DNA of 35,907 bases from Candidatus Desulfatifera sulfidica (GCA_014381505.1 JACNLK010000041.1:1-35907); one strand, 5' to 3'. Positions 8,163 to 18,352 are shown, counted from the first letter of the stretch. Notes: generated from the letters alone by a model not told the origin. Numbers and translations are program-made.

Positions 8163-9413
8163 ATGAATCTGGCGGAATTGAAAAAAATGAGAATTGCTGA
8201 CCTTGTGAAGCTTGGGCGTAAACACAAGCTTGAAGGGATCAGTGCCATGAGTAAACAGGAATTGATCTTTGCGATTCTCAAGGAAGTGGGTGATCAGAAG
8301 GAGCCCATGCGTGGCAGCGGTGTCCTGGAAATCCTGCCTGATGGATTCGGCTTTCTCCGTGCGCCCGATGCCAACTATCTGCCCGGTCCTGATGATATCT
8401 ACGTTTCTCCGTCTCAGATCAGACGCCTGAATCTTCGTACTGGTGATACCATTGAAGGCCTGGTTCGCTCACCGAAAGAGGGGGAGCGCTACTTTGCCCT
8501 GCTCAAAGTCGAGAGGGTCAACTTTGATCCACCCTCGGCCCTCAAGAATAAAACGCTCTTTCGAAATCTTACGCCCCTGCATCCCGATGAAAAACTCACA
8601 TTGGAATGGCAGCCTGATAACTACTCCATGCGGCTGGTGGATATGCTGGCCCCCATTGGCAAGGGACAGCGTGGACTGATCGTAGCCCCCCCCCGAACCG
8701 GTAAGACAGTGCTCATTCAGAAGATGGCCAATTCAATTGTCCGCAATCACAAGGAGGTTTATCTGATTATCCTCCTGATTGATGAGCGGCCTGAAGAGGT
8801 CACTGAGATGACTCGCTCGGTCAAGGCGGCCGAGGTGGTCAGTTCTACTTTTGATGAACCGCCCCAGCGTCATATCCAGGTGGCTGAAATGGCCATTGAG
8901 AAGGCTCGCAGCCTTGTGGAGCATAAAAAAGATGTTGTTATCCTGCTGGACTCCATCACCCGTCTGGCTCGTGCCTACAATACAGTAACCCCGGGGAGCG
9001 GTAAGATTCTCTCCGGTGGTGTAGAGGCAACGGCCCTGCAAAAGCCGAAGCGATTTTTCGGTTCAGCTCGTAACATCGAGGAGGGGGGGAGTCTGACCAT
9101 CATCGCTTCGGCCCTGGTCGATACCGGCAGTAAGATGGATGAGGTTATCTTCGAGGAGTTCAAGGGGACTGGTAATATGGAGCTGATTCTCGACCGTAAA
9201 ATGTCAGAACGCCGCATCTTCCCGGCCATTGATGTCCGTCGATCCGGAACCCGGAAAGAGGATCTCCTCCTTGACCCTGAGACTTTGAACCGGATGTGGA
9301 TTCTCCGTCGCCTTCTGGGCTCCATGAATCCGGCCGATGGTATGGAATTCCTGGTGGATAAGATGAAGCATCACAAGACCAACAAGGACTTTTTTGAGTC
9401 CATGAATAGTTGA
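8163..9413 (+). CDS. rho: Transcription termination factor Rho
   Basis: Hexameric RNA-dependent ATPase that ends transcription and dissociates RNA polymerase. The 416-aa product has the N-terminal helical region ([20 protein letters not shown]), the cold-shock-like RNA-binding fold around 50-115 ([16 protein letters not shown]), the Walker A loop [12 protein letters not shown] at 171-182, Walker [18 protein letters not shown], and the Q/R-loop segments [20 protein letters not shown]. The length is standard, with no insertion domain in the RNA-binding part. It starts at ATG 8163 after AAAGGAG. An unusually long leader precedes it. Confidence 0.98.
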   Translation: MNLAELKKMRIADLVKLGRKHKLEGISAMSKQELIFAILKEVGDQKEPMRGSGVLEILPDGFGFLRAPDANYLPGPDDIYVSPSQIRRLNLRTGDTIEGLVRSPKEGERYFALLKVERVNFDPPSALKNKTLFRNLTPLHPDEKLTLEWQPDNYSMRLVDMLAPIGKGQRGLIVAPPRTGKTVLIQKMANSIVRNHKEVYLIILLIDERPEEVTEMTRSVKAAEVVSSTFDEPPQRHIQVAEMAIEKARSLVEHKKDVVILLDSITRLARAYNTVTPGSGKILSGGVEATALQKPKRFFGSARNIEEGGSLTIIASALVDTGSKMDEVIFEEFKGTGNMELILDRKMSERRIFPAIDVRRSGTRKEDLLLDPETLNRMWILRRLLGSMNPADGMEFLVDKMKHHKTNKDFFESMNS

Positions 9414-9522
9414 TGATGGTGTTGTGGAAAGTTGACTTGCTTTGTCCATGAACCATTCATGGCCGTCTGGCTGTGTGTTTATCGCAATAGATCATTGAGA
9501 CGTATGGTGTCCAAGTTTTAGC

Positions 9523-9550
9523 TTGAAATCTCTGTCCGTTTCATTATAAT
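9523..9550 (+). promoter_or_regulatory. Promoter for rpmE
   Basis: TTGAAA at 9523-9528 and a perfect TATAAT at 9545-9550 with a 16-base spacer. Initiation near 9557 would give an untranslated leader of about 105 bases before rpmE. Confidence 0.75.
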
Positions 9551-9663
9551 GTTATTCTTTTAGCTGGAGACTAATTTCGTGTTTTGTGTCTGCCGCTTAA
9601 TCGAGACGTCTTGGAAAAAATTTGAACGGCCCTTGTCGGCCTGTTTTTGAGGAGTGAATTGTT

Positions 9664-9882
9664 ATGAGACCTGATATCCATCCTGATTATCATCTAATTA
9701 ATGCTGTTTGTGCCTGTGGTAACGAGGTCGAGCTTGGTTCTGTTGAATCTGAGATGAATGTGGAAATTTGTTCCGCCTGTCATCCTTTTTTCACCGGAAA
9801 ACAGAAGTTGATCGATACTGCTGGTCGTATTGACAAGTTCAACAAGCGTTATGCTGGTCATTTCGCGAAAAAATCTGCTTGA
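9664..9882 (+). CDS. rpmE: 50S ribosomal protein L31, zinc-binding form
   Basis: Large-subunit ribosomal protein of 72 aa. It keeps all four zinc-ligand cysteines: Cys16 and Cys18 in CACGN, then Cys37 and Cys40 in [13 protein letters not shown]. This makes it the zinc-containing C+ type and not the zinc-free paralogue used under zinc shortage. The C-terminal [10 protein letters not shown] segment is typical. It has its own promoter upstream and a strong terminator downstream, so it is likely transcribed alone. Confidence 0.96.
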   Translation: MRPDIHPDYHLINAVCACGNEVELGSVESEMNVEICSACHPFFTGKQKLIDTAGRIDKFNKRYAGHFAKKSA

Positions 9883-9925
9883 TCGGATCTGCTGAATAAA
9901 GACTTGTTCTTTTATTTACTGCCGG

Positions 9926-9964
9926 AACCCACAGTTGTGTCTGACACGGCTGTGGGTTTTTTTT
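9926..9964 (+). terminator. Rho-independent terminator after rpmE
   Basis: Stem aacccacag at 9926-9934 with ctgtgggtt at 9950-9958, an inner weak stem (tgtc/gaca), and a run of eight T from 9957. It separates rpmE from prfA. Confidence 0.9.
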
Positions 9965-10009
9965 GGCTTTTTATAATCTCGCAGGTTCCTGACTGGAGTT
10001 GATCTGTTT

Positions 10010-11080
10010 ATGTTTGAAAAATTTGCTGATCTTGGTGACAGGCTCTCCCACCTTGAAGGGAAACTTTCTGATCCCTCCCTGGTGGGGAACCAGCAGGAAT
10101 ACCAGAAGGTTGTGCGTGAGCATGCCCACCTGTCCCGTCTCAATGGTCTGTATATCAGCTTCAGTCAGGTGCAGGAAGAACTGGTGGAGAATCGACTGCT
10201 TGCCGCTGACGAGAGTGAAGATCCTGAACTGCGCGAGATGGCTCGAGCTGAACTCGTTGAGCTTCAGGAAAAAGAAGCCCAGCTTGAGCAGGAGATGCGC
10301 CTCCTCCTCCTGCCCAAAGATCCAAATGATGAGCGGAATACCTTTCTGGAAATTCGTGCAGGAACAGGTGGTGATGAGGCTGCACTCTTTGTGGGTGATC
10401 TCTATCGCATGTATAGCCGTTTTGCCGAGGCACAGGGCTGGAAGGTCGAGGTCATGAGCTCCAGCCCCCTTGGCATTGGTGGCTTTAAGGAAATTATCGC
10501 CCTGATCAGTGGGGAGTTTGTGTATTCCAAGCTTAAATATGAGAGTGGTGTTCATCGTGTTCAGCGTGTGCCTGCCACCGAGACCCAGGGTCGTATTCAT
10601 ACTTCGGCGGTCACAGTGGCCATCCTGCCCGAGGCCGATGAGGTCGATCTGACCATTGAAATGAATGATTTGAAATTTGATGTCTACCGTGCTTCAGGGC
10701 CCGGTGGCCAGAGTGTGAATACCACTGATTCTGCTGTGCGGATTACACATTTACCCACCGGGCTGGTTGTGACGTGTCAGGATGAAAAGTCACAGCACAA
10801 GAACAAGGCCAAGGCTTTAACTGTCCTTCGCGCCCGCCTGCTTGACCAGCGAGCACAGGAGCACCACGACAAGATTGCCGAGAACCGCCGGAGCCAGGTG
10901 GGTAGCGGTGATCGCAGTGAGCGGATCCGGACCTATAATTATCCCCAGGGTCGTCTGACTGATCATCGTATTAATTTGACTCTCTATAAACTTGATGCGG
11001 TTATGGCAGGGAAGCTTGAAGATGTGATTTATCCCTTGATTGCCCATGATCAGGCCGAGCAGCTCAAAAAAATGCAATAG
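10010..11080 (+). CDS. prfA: Peptide chain release factor 1
   Basis: Recognises UAA and UAG stop codons and triggers hydrolysis of peptidyl-tRNA. The 356-aa product has the N-terminal helical domain, the RF1-specific PxT tripeptide PAT at 188-190 (RF2 has SPF there), and the GGQ catalytic loop at 232-234 in [19 protein letters not shown]. The length is normal and there is no programmed frameshift. prmC, whose product methylates the GGQ glutamine, follows 29 bases later. Confidence 0.97.
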   Translation: MFEKFADLGDRLSHLEGKLSDPSLVGNQQEYQKVVREHAHLSRLNGLYISFSQVQEELVENRLLAADESEDPELREMARAELVELQEKEAQLEQEMRLLLLPKDPNDERNTFLEIRAGTGGDEAALFVGDLYRMYSRFAEAQGWKVEVMSSSPLGIGGFKEIIALISGEFVYSKLKYESGVHRVQRVPATETQGRIHTSAVTVAILPEADEVDLTIEMNDLKFDVYRASGPGGQSVNTTDSAVRITHLPTGLVVTCQDEKSQHKNKAKALTVLRARLLDQRAQEHHDKIAENRRSQVGSGDRSERIRTYNYPQGRLTDHRINLTLYKLDAVMAGKLEDVIYPLIAHDQAEQLKKMQ

Positions 11081-11109
11081 GCGGGCCGTGTTCCTGATGA
11101 GGATTGTTG

Positions 11110-11973
11110 ATGCAGGTTGCTGAGTTGATCCTGGCAAGTGTCGCTCGTCTCAGGGCTGCCGGGATTGAAGCACCAGAGGTTGAGGTGAATATTCTCCTGG
11201 GGCATTGTTTGGGAAAGAGTCGTACCCAGTTGCTGCTGGCCAGCCAGGAAAGCGTTGTGCCTGAGCTTGAACACCGTTTTCTGGCCTTGCTTGAGCGTCG
11301 CCTGAAACGTGAACCATCCGCGTATCTCCTGGGTGAGCGCGAATTCTGGTCCTTGCCGTTTCGGGTGACCCCTGATGTCCTGATTCCCCGACCTGAAACC
11401 GAGTTTCTCCTTGAACAGGTACTGACTCGCTGGCCCAAAAAAGACGGTTTTGTTCTTGATCTTTGTTGCGGGAGTGGGGTAATCGCTGTTGTCCTTGCCA
11501 AAGAGCTGGGTGTTCAGGTGCTGGCAGTGGATTTTTCAGCGGCCGCATTGGTCATTGCTCAAGAAAACGCGAGACGGCACGGTGTTGACCGGCAAATTCA
11601 TTTTGTCCGAGGGGATCTGCTCACGTGTTTGGGGCAGCGTAACAGGTTTTCGCTGGTGGTCTCCAACCCCCCTTATGTCAGTCGTCCGTCCATTGAAAAT
11701 GAACTGGAGGCCGAGGTGGTAGAGTATGAACCGCATCTGGCCCTGGACGGGGGACCGGAAGGGCTGGATTTGATCCACAGAATTGCCTGCGATTTACCTT
11801 CAGTTCTGGCACCGGACGGTCATTTTTTTATGGAGTTTGGGTCTGATCAGGGTCGGGCGATTCAAGCGCTGTTCAGCAGTGGTCAGAGATGGAAGGGCCG
11901 TGACGGGCAGCTTGAAATTCTGCAGGATTACGCCGGGCATGATAGAGTTCTGCATGTGACAGGACTCCAGTAA
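11110..11973 (+). CDS. prmC: Release factor glutamine N5-methyltransferase
   Basis: SAM-dependent enzyme that methylates the Gln of the GGQ motif in release factors. The 287-aa product has an N-terminal helical domain, SAM motif [12 protein letters not shown] at 117-127, and the catalytic NPPY at 186-189. I chose ATG 11110, with GAGG eight bases upstream; TTG 11104 in frame would add two residues. It directly follows prfA, its substrate gene, as in many bacteria. Confidence 0.95.
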   Translation: MQVAELILASVARLRAAGIEAPEVEVNILLGHCLGKSRTQLLLASQESVVPELEHRFLALLERRLKREPSAYLLGEREFWSLPFRVTPDVLIPRPETEFLLEQVLTRWPKKDGFVLDLCCGSGVIAVVLAKELGVQVLAVDFSAAALVIAQENARRHGVDRQIHFVRGDLLTCLGQRNRFSLVVSNPPYVSRPSIENELEAEVVEYEPHLALDGGPEGLDLIHRIACDLPSVLAPDGHFFMEFGSDQGRAIQALFSSGQRWKGRDGQLEILQDYAGHDRVLHVTGLQ

Positions 11974-11984
11974 CAAGGAAAAAT

Positions 11985-13253
11985 ATGGAAAAATTAGTTA
12001 TAGAAGGCGGTCGTGAGCTGCGTGGTGAAATCCGGATCAGCGGGGCCAAAAATGCTGCCCTGCCGTTGATCGCAGCATCCCTGCTTGCCAAAGGGGTTCA
12101 TGTCCTGCACAACGTTCCTGACCTGCGCGATACCCGAACTATTCTCCGCCTTCTCGAGTCTCTGGGAGTCAGCTGGGAGCGTCAGGATGATACGTTGCGT
12201 ATTGATGCCACGGACCTGAATTATTCTGAGGCCTCTTACGAACTTGTCAAAACGATGCGTGCCTCAGTTTTGGTTCTGGGTCCTTTGTTGGCTCGGCTTG
12301 GACAGGCTCGTGTTTCATTGCCTGGTGGTTGTGCCATCGGCGCTCGGCCCATTGATTTTCATATCCTTGGTTTTGAACAGCTCGGTGTCACCTGTCGTCT
12401 GGAAAACGGTTATGTGGATGCCGAAATTGATGGACGTCTTCAGGGCAACACCGTTTATTTTGATCTGCCGTCAGTGACCGGAACCGAGAACCTGCTCATG
12501 GCCGCAACATTGGCCCAGGGAACCACGGTGATCAAAAACGCAGCCCGTGAGCCAGAGATTGGTAATCTGGTCGATATGCTGACAGCCATGGGGGCTGAAA
12601 TTGAAGGGCGGGATACTGACCGCTTGACGATTCATGGAGTGGAGCAATTACAGGCCGCCGAGAGTGCAGTGATCCCTGACAGGATTGAGACAGGGACGTA
12701 TCTGATTGCCGTGGCCGCCACTGGTGGCGAGGCGACGCTGACCCACTGCAACCCGGGTCACCTGCCCGCACTGCTTGAAAAACTCCGTGCTACAGGTGTT
12801 GAGATCAGTGCTCATGAGCAAAGCCTCACCATCCGTGCATCGTGTGATCAGCCCCTGCGGGCAGTGGATATCAAGACCATGCCTTACCCTGGCTATCCCA
12901 CGGATCTCCAGGCCCAGTTTATGGCCCTGATGACCCTGAGTGATCAGAGTGCAGTGGTGAATGAGACTATTTTTGAAAATCGCTTCATGCACGTGGCTGA
13001 GCTCAAACGTATGGGGGCTGATATCCGTGTGGATGGCCGTACTGCTTTTGTGACCGGGCTTGGTCGGGACGGGTTGACCGGTGCTCCGGTCATGGCCACA
13101 GATCTTCGCGCCAGCTCATCTCTGGTTATTGCAGGGCTGGCGGCTGCCGGACGGACTGATATCTCTCGAATCTATCACTTGGAACGCGGCTATGAAAATC
13201 TGGTTGATAAGTTGACCGGTCTTGGTGCCAGGGTCTGGAAAGAGCAGGAGTGA
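11985..13253 (+). CDS. murA: UDP-N-acetylglucosamine 1-carboxyvinyltransferase
   Basis: Transfers enolpyruvate from PEP to UDP-GlcNAc, the first committed step of peptidoglycan synthesis. The 422-aa product has SGAKNAALP with Lys22 and Asn23, the active-site loop [14 protein letters not shown] with Cys116 (the fosfomycin-reactive residue, retained here), and the C-terminal [15 protein letters not shown] segment. It starts 11 bases after prmC with AAGGAAA upstream. It is the last plus-strand gene before the minus-strand operon. Confidence 0.97.
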   Translation: MEKLVIEGGRELRGEIRISGAKNAALPLIAASLLAKGVHVLHNVPDLRDTRTILRLLESLGVSWERQDDTLRIDATDLNYSEASYELVKTMRASVLVLGPLLARLGQARVSLPGGCAIGARPIDFHILGFEQLGVTCRLENGYVDAEIDGRLQGNTVYFDLPSVTGTENLLMAATLAQGTTVIKNAAREPEIGNLVDMLTAMGAEIEGRDTDRLTIHGVEQLQAAESAVIPDRIETGTYLIAVAATGGEATLTHCNPGHLPALLEKLRATGVEISAHEQSLTIRASCDQPLRAVDIKTMPYPGYPTDLQAQFMALMTLSDQSAVVNETIFENRFMHVAELKRMGADIRVDGRTAFVTGLGRDGLTGAPVMATDLRASSSLVIAGLAAAGRTDISRIYHLERGYENLVDKLTGLGARVWKEQE

Positions 13254-13313
13254 TGGCATCGTAAAAATCCTGTTTGGGGATTGCAGGGAGTGGTGTAAGT
13301 TCGTCGAGCAGAA

Positions 13314-14294
13314 TCAGAAGTGGATGGACCAGCGCAGATACCCCTGATTGTTCTGCCCCCCGAACATTTTGTTTTCATTGCCACTGTACAAATGAATGCT
13401 GAAATCCAGGGTCTGTTCGTCAGCAAGGCTCCAGTGAAGTGATGGGGCCAGAAAAAAGGAGCCATCATTCAGGCTGACGATCCCGAGCAGGGCCGCGCTC
13501 CAGAAGGCCTCCGGCTGCAGGCTGAGCAGCCAGCCCAATGCATCACGATCCTGCGAGTCGTGGTGGTATTCACCGAGCAGGGCAAGGTTCTCTGAGAGTG
13601 GATATTCCCCGCCGATAATCCAGTCCTTCTGCCACTCACCGCTGTCTCTCTCACGGCTCAATCCGCCTTCGCTGCGGATCTCAATCTTCGTATTTCCCAA
13701 AGCCCCTGCCATTTCCCAGCCCAGAGTGTCTTCTTTGTTCCTGTTGTCAATCATCGCAATGAGTCCCAGGTCCATTTCGTGTTTAAATGTCTTGACTCTT
13801 GCCAGTTGTTGCCTGCGTGCAATGACCAGATCCAGTGCGCCGAGCCGGGTCAGGCTGTATTCGTGACGGAGGGCCTCACTGCCTTCGCGCTCCTCTGGTT
13901 CCGGACTGTGAATGTCGATGGGGTTGAAGCGGTCAATGGGGTTCCAGATTCGACCAACTCCCAAGGGGATGCGTTGACGGCCAATAAGCAGGAGGTGGCG
14001 GCCCTGTTCGTATTCGAGGATGGCCCTGTGGATTGAAAAGCTGCTTGTCAGTGGACCGCTTTCCTGCCAATGACTGCGGTTATCGATGACAACTCGACCC
14101 TGGAGTTGTGTTTGTGTCGTAAAATCCAGATCAGTGGTCAGACGGAGGCGGTTGCTGACTGTGTTTGTCTCCTTGAGTTGGAGAAGGACACTGTTTTCCA
14201 GGCCAGAAGTCAGGTCCATGGTTTGAGCCGTGGCGATTGGTGGTATGGCCAGGAGCAGGCATAAACCGACCAGGAGATGATAAGGTTGGTTCAT
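13314..14294 (-). CDS. Predicted outer-membrane beta-barrel protein
   Basis: 326-aa exported protein. A signal peptide is clear: positive-poor start, hydrophobic LLVGLCLLLAIPPIATA, and a likely cut after ATA at about residue 23. The rest alternates polar and hydrophobic residues as beta-strands do, and the protein ends in Phe (WSIHF), the usual barrel-assembly signal. The stretch GRQRIPLGVGRIWNPIDRFN at about 103-122 recalls the GRQ..WG..NPxD motif of DUF1302-like outer-membrane proteins, though I cannot assign a family. Its start overlaps the ATPase stop by four bases (ATGA), making it the last gene of the LolA-like/ABC operon. It is probably the outer-membrane end of that system; substrate unknown. 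Confidence 0.8.
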   Translation of the reverse strand: MNQPYHLLVGLCLLLAIPPIATAQTMDLTSGLENSVLLQLKETNTVSNRLRLTTDLDFTTQTQLQGRVVIDNRSHWQESGPLTSSFSIHRAILEYEQGRHLLLIGRQRIPLGVGRIWNPIDRFNPIDIHSPEPEEREGSEALRHEYSLTRLGALDLVIARRQQLARVKTFKHEMDLGLIAMIDNRNKEDTLGWEMAGALGNTKIEIRSEGGLSRERDSGEWQKDWIIGGEYPLSENLALLGEYHHDSQDRDALGWLLSLQPEAFWSAALLGIVSLNDGSFFLAPSLHWSLADEQTLDFSIHLYSGNENKMFGGQNNQGYLRWSIHF

Positions 14295-14995
14295 GGGATG
14301 TCGTTTCTTTCGTAATGATCAGCGACGACGCGCCCATCTCGCAGGACGATGGAATGGCGGGCCCGGTTGATGACCAGTGAGTCATGAGATGAGATGAGCA
14401 CGGTAACCCCCTCGTCATGATTAAGTTGTTCCAGAAGATCAAGGAGGCGCTCAGCGTTGGTTGAGTCGAGGCTGGCCGTTGGCTCATCGGCCAGGAGCAG
14501 TTGTGGGCGGCTGGCCACGGCCCGTGCCACGGCAACCCGTTGCTGCTGACCACCGCTCAGTTGATCCGGGTGTTTGTCCAGGAGCTGCTCAATGTCTAAT
14601 TTACCGGCCAGTTCCGCAACCCGACTCTCTTGTTCCTGTTGAGAACGGCCCTGGAGGCGCATGACATAGCAGATGTTCTGGCGAGCGCTGAGGACGGGAA
14701 TCAGGTTGTGGGTCTGGAAGACAAAGCCAATCCGGTCACGACGTATGGGCGAGAGTTCTGCTTCTTTAAGTTTGCTGATCATGGTCTGCCCCAGGCTGAT
14801 CGTCCCCTTGCTTGGGCTGTCCAGGGCGCCAAGCAGGTTGAGGAGTGTGGTCTTGCCGCTGCCGGATGGGCCTGAAATGACAGCAAAATCACCGTGAGGG
14901 ATGGTGAGTGAGACATCGATCAGGGCCGGCGTGCTGACCTCACGGCTGGTCTCAAAGGTCTTATGCAAATGGGCAATTTCAATAAAGGCATCCAT
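14291..14995 (-). CDS. LolD/MacB-type ABC transporter ATPase
   Basis: Cytoplasmic ATPase subunit of 234 aa. Visible: Walker A GPSGSGKT at 42-49, Q-loop FVFQTHNLIPVLSARQN, ABC signature LSGGQ at 146-150, Walker B LLLADEPTASLD at 166-177, and the switch His in SSHD. The sequence and length fit the LolD/MacB/FtsE group that drives FtsX-fold permeases by mechanotransmission and not classic import. Six bases separate it from the upstream permease stop, and it overlaps the barrel gene by four bases. It most likely energises the two permeases encoded just upstream. Confidence 0.93.
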   Translation of the reverse strand: MDAFIEIAHLHKTFETSREVSTPALIDVSLTIPHGDFAVISGPSGSGKTTLLNLLGALDSPSKGTISLGQTMISKLKEAELSPIRRDRIGFVFQTHNLIPVLSARQNICYVMRLQGRSQQEQESRVAELAGKLDIEQLLDKHPDQLSGGQQQRVAVARAVASRPQLLLADEPTASLDSTNAERLLDLLEQLNHDEGVTVLISSHDSLVINRARHSIVLRDGRVVADHYERNDIP

Positions 14996-15001
14996 GTCAT
15001 T

Positions 15002-16231
15002 TTATTGGCTGTTGAGGATGGTTACCGGTCGGGCCTGTTTTAATCGGCGCAGCGGCAGAATGACGCTGGCGGTGCAGGCCAGAAGAATGGCAATCAGGGC
15101 GGTTGTGAAGTAGTCAGGGCGTATGATGGCATAGATGATGGTGTCCATGCCAAAGGCCTGCAATCCTTCTTGAAAAACCTCAAGGTTCAGACCATGTTCG
15201 ACAAACCAGAGGAGCGTTGCAACCCCGGACCCGGCCCCGAGAATGAATCCGCCCAAACCCAGGAGGGTCGATTCCAGAAGAACCTGGGCCCGAATTTGTT
15301 GAAAGCTGGTTCCTACGGCAATCATGATTCCGAACTCCCGCAGCCGTTCCAGAACAGAGACGGTCATCACCCCCCAGACACCAAGCCCGGCCACGCAGAA
15401 GACCAGAAGATTGCAGATCAGATTAAAGGTTTTCATGACCTGCCGCCCTTGAAGCAGGGCGGGGTAGAGTTGATCCCAGCGCAGGATCTCGATGGCAGAA
15501 TCGTCCAGTTCGCGGAGGAGTTGCTCCTGGAGGAGAGCGGTGTTGTCCGGGTTGTGCAGGATCAGGCTCAGTTGGCTGAAGCCTTGCGAGACACCCAGAA
15601 ATTCTCGACATTGCTCAATATCCATGTACAGGATCTTGTCGTCTATCGGTTGATTGCCGCTGCGGATGATGCCGTTGACCTTGAGGACAAGTGAGTTGAT
15701 GTTCTGCTGCCTGTCCTGTGCCGAGAGGATGATCTTTTGCCCGATCGAGACCCGGAGCTTGCCGGCCAGTCCATGGCCGAGGATGGCCCCATTACCATCG
15801 GATCCAAAATGCAGACGGCCCTGGGCCAGCTTGTCAGAAAGACCTGCATGGACGATTTCTTCTTCCAGGGGTACACCCTGAATCTGAACCTGGCGGGCAG
15901 CGTGTGCTGTGGCCAAAAGACCGGTGTGGCTGAAGCGGATGCTACGACTCTTGATGAGTGGATTTGTGCGGAGTATTTGCTGGTTGAGGAGTGAGTCCGG
16001 GAGCAGGCGATCCAGGCTGGGATCCAGGCGATACCCCTGGGCAAAAAGACTCAGGTTGCCACTGTCGCTCTTGACCGTATTGTCGATCATCTGCTCGGTC
16101 ATTCCGTCGTAGATGCCCTCCATGAACAACAGTCCCCAGAGGCTGGCCCCGATCATGAGCGTCACCAGGAGAGAGCGCCCCCGTCGCCTGCCCAAAGCGT
16201 TCCAGGCCATATGCCAGATGAGCTTATACAT
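15002..16231 (-). CDS. FtsX/MacB-fold ABC permease, second of pair
   Basis: 409-aa inner-membrane subunit. It has one N-terminal membrane helix (about 18-38), a large periplasmic domain of roughly 230 residues, and three C-terminal helices near 270-300, 320-345 and 370-395, the usual layout of LolC/E, MacB and FtsX. The segment REFGIMIAVGTSFQQI between the second and third helices is the coupling region typical of this fold. Its start overlaps the first permease stop by eight bases, so the pair is tightly coupled and probably forms a heterodimer like LolC-LolE. Cargo cannot be told from sequence. Confidence 0.9.
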   Translation of the reverse strand: MYKLIWHMAWNALGRRRGRSLLVTLMIGASLWGLLFMEGIYDGMTEQMIDNTVKSDSGNLSLFAQGYRLDPSLDRLLPDSLLNQQILRTNPLIKSRSIRFSHTGLLATAHAARQVQIQGVPLEEEIVHAGLSDKLAQGRLHFGSDGNGAILGHGLAGKLRVSIGQKIILSAQDRQQNINSLVLKVNGIIRSGNQPIDDKILYMDIEQCREFLGVSQGFSQLSLILHNPDNTALLQEQLLRELDDSAIEILRWDQLYPALLQGRQVMKTFNLICNLLVFCVAGLGVWGVMTVSVLERLREFGIMIAVGTSFQQIRAQVLLESTLLGLGGFILGAGSGVATLLWFVEHGLNLEVFQEGLQAFGMDTIIYAIIRPDYFTTALIAILLACTASVILPLRRLKQARPVTILNSQ

Positions 16232-17450
16232 GACGCATGGCCTCGGTTGGTCGCAGTCGGGTGACTCGAAGCAGGGGCACGAGCATTGCCATCAGGGCGG
16301 CCAGCGTCATAATGATCATGTCCCGCAGGATTTGAGTCAGGGAAAAGAGAGCTGGCAGGGTCGAGACGGCCAGGTTGTACTGTTTGAATTGTTCCTCCCA
16401 GGCGCTGAATGAAAATGGGTTTTCCTGGAAGTACCAGGCAAAGGCGCCACCCAGCATACCGCCCGGGATAACCCCTGCCAGGGTCAGGATCAGGCCTTCC
16501 AGGAGCAGCAGGGTGAATATCTGTCTCTGGCTGCTGCCAATGGCTCGCAGAATGCCGATTTCCCGGGTCCGGGCCATGATCGCCAGCAGGGTATAGATGG
16601 TGATGACAAAGAGAATGACCAGAAAGAGGACGCTCAGGGTCAGGTAGCCAAAGATCGAATCCACGGTCATTGCCTCGACCAGCCCGGACATGGTTTCCTG
16701 CCAGCTCCGAACTTCAAGGCCCAGCTCCGGAGGGAGACGCTGGCTGAGAAGCCTGGCCAGATCCTGTACCTGATCTGGATTGTGCGGGAGGACGATCACA
16801 TGACTGGCCGTATTGTCCAGGGCCATGAGCGGTTCAATATAGGTGCGGTTGACAAAGGCACTGCTGTTGTCAAAGTCAAAGAGTCCGGTCTGAAAGATAC
16901 CCTTGACATGCAGGCGGTCGGCGGCAAAAGATGAATCGGCACCGGAGCCGACAAAGGCAAGGTTGGAGCCCACGTCAACCTTGAGCCGTTGAGCCAGTTC
17001 CCGCCCCAGGTAGACCTGGTTCTGGTCATTGTTGCTCAGATATTCGCCCCGGATCAGGGATTGTTTTAAGCGGGAGACCTGGGCCTCTTTGTCAGGCTCG
17101 ACTGCGGCCAGAAGGGCCCCCAGGGCCTGGTGGTCACTGACCAGGAGGGCAAAGGATTCGTAGCGGCTGGTGGCAAGAGCCACTTCGCTCTGTGCGTTTA
17201 ATACGTTATTGAGGGCGGCCAGATCAAAGACCAGGCGATCAACTCCCGGTTCGTCCCGGTAGCCGTTCCCGGTGATCTGAAGATAGCTTGGGTAGATTTC
17301 CACGGCACTGCGGATCATCTGCCGGTGTGATCCTTCCATGAAGGCTCCGGAAAAAACAAGGATTGCGGTGGCAAAGAGAAGGAGCAGGACGGTCACCAGG
17401 CTGCGGCGGCGCTGACTGCAGATGTTTTTCCAGGCAAGGTCGAGAAACAT
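16224..17450 (-). CDS. FtsX/MacB-fold ABC permease, first of pair
   Basis: 408-aa inner-membrane subunit with the same plan as its neighbour: an N-terminal helix (VTVLLLLFATAILVFSGAFM), a periplasmic domain, and three C-terminal helices. The coupling segment TREIGILRAIGSSQRQIF is a textbook match to the family. The two permeases share the GxYxDxxxxQMI region near the N-terminus but are clearly diverged, consistent with a LolC/LolE-like heterodimer. It begins four bases after the LolA-like gene stop. A dedicated export or lipid/lipoprotein extraction role is likely from context. Confidence 0.9.
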   Translation of the reverse strand: MFLDLAWKNICSQRRRSLVTVLLLLFATAILVFSGAFMEGSHRQMIRSAVEIYPSYLQITGNGYRDEPGVDRLVFDLAALNNVLNAQSEVALATSRYESFALLVSDHQALGALLAAVEPDKEAQVSRLKQSLIRGEYLSNNDQNQVYLGRELAQRLKVDVGSNLAFVGSGADSSFAADRLHVKGIFQTGLFDFDNSSAFVNRTYIEPLMALDNTASHVIVLPHNPDQVQDLARLLSQRLPPELGLEVRSWQETMSGLVEAMTVDSIFGYLTLSVLFLVILFVITIYTLLAIMARTREIGILRAIGSSQRQIFTLLLLEGLILTLAGVIPGGMLGGAFAWYFQENPFSFSAWEEQFKQYNLAVSTLPALFSLTQILRDMIIMTLAALMAMLVPLLRVTRLRPTEAMRHV

Positions 17451-17454
17451 GATC

Positions 17455-18204
17455 TTAGCGGGACAGCCGCTTCAGGGCCCGTTTGCTGAAGGTTTCTTCC
17501 GGGATATCGAGATCAAAGGCGGCCTCCATGACATCAATTCTGGTCCAGCGCTCTTCCTGACCTGCCTCTCGGGGCTGCATGAACCAGCGAGCGGGATAGA
17601 TGCGACCACCCATCTCGGAGTACCGGGAGTATTCCAGTGTTCTGATTAACTGGTTTTCCTCATCGTAGTAATCCACTCTAAGCGGTAGCAGATGCTCCCT
17701 GGACAGAACCACGAGCAGGCGTCCCCAGACCACAGGGGCCTCAGCGCGGGCCGTGAGCTCCAATGTCCATGTCTCATCGTCTTCTGCGGAGATGGAGCTG
17801 TGATAGTCACGGCTGAGGAGGCTTTCCCGCACCAGATCATCATTGCTGAAATCGCTGCCCATCCAGCTCTGCAGCATCATGGCGGCCGGAATCTTGATGA
17901 TTTTTTCAATCCTTGGTACGTACTGCCACAGGCCGTTGTCGATTTTGAGGAAGGTGATGCCACGATCCTTGGCCGGGTAGGTGATCTTGATGAAATTCCG
18001 GTCACGCCCGCTGGAGTAGCTTTCCATCTCCATCCGTCGCTCTCCGCGCCGGTTTCCCACGACCATGGCCAGTTTAATGATGGCCGTATCGCCGTAGAGC
18101 CTGTCTTCCATTTCCTGCAGGAGTGATTCGGCGTCAGCGGCTACCAGAGGAGTGGCAGAGAAGAGAATCAGGCCGATGAGAGAATATCTGAGTAGAAGCT
18201 GCAT
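17455..18204 (-). CDS. LolA-like outer-membrane lipoprotein-sorting protein
   Basis: 249-aa protein with a signal peptide (LLLRYSLIGLILFSATPLVA, cut likely after VAA). The mature part has the LolA/LppX-like fold signatures seen in COG2834-type proteins: FIKITYPAKDRGITFLKI, LWQYVPRIEKIIKIPA, MLQSWMGSDFSNDDLV, and YPARWFMQP. Such proteins have a half-barrel with a hydrophobic cavity and carry lipid-modified or hydrophobic cargo across the periplasm. No lipobox Cys is present, so it is predicted soluble. It heads the operon with the two permeases, the ATPase and the barrel protein. It is not the housekeeping LolA, being longer and tied to a dedicated ABC set. Confidence 0.88.
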   Translation of the reverse strand: MQLLLRYSLIGLILFSATPLVAADAESLLQEMEDRLYGDTAIIKLAMVVGNRRGERRMEMESYSSGRDRNFIKITYPAKDRGITFLKIDNGLWQYVPRIEKIIKIPAAMMLQSWMGSDFSNDDLVRESLLSRDYHSSISAEDDETWTLELTARAEAPVVWGRLLVVLSREHLLPLRVDYYDEENQLIRTLEYSRYSEMGGRIYPARWFMQPREAGQEERWTRIDVMEAAFDLDIPEETFSKRALKRLSR

Positions 18205-18256
18205 AGTTGGCTCGGAGTGAGGGGCTGGCAGAATCTGATCATGTACCGTTATGTTC

Positions 18257-18285
18257 AGTGTATCGCATCAGGATCTCTTTTCCAA
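18257..18285 (-). promoter_or_regulatory. Candidate promoter of the LolA-like operon
   Basis: Read on the minus strand: TTGGAA (18285-18280), a 17-base spacer, then TACACT (18262-18257). Each box matches consensus at 4/6 with ideal spacing, and it lies about 55 bases before the LolA-like start. Pattern match only. Confidence 0.38.
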
Positions 18286-18352
18286 GGGAAGTGAGGTAAA
18301 CAAAGGATGATGTGATGAAAACAGGCGCGTACTGGGGTGGGATTGTTGTGGA

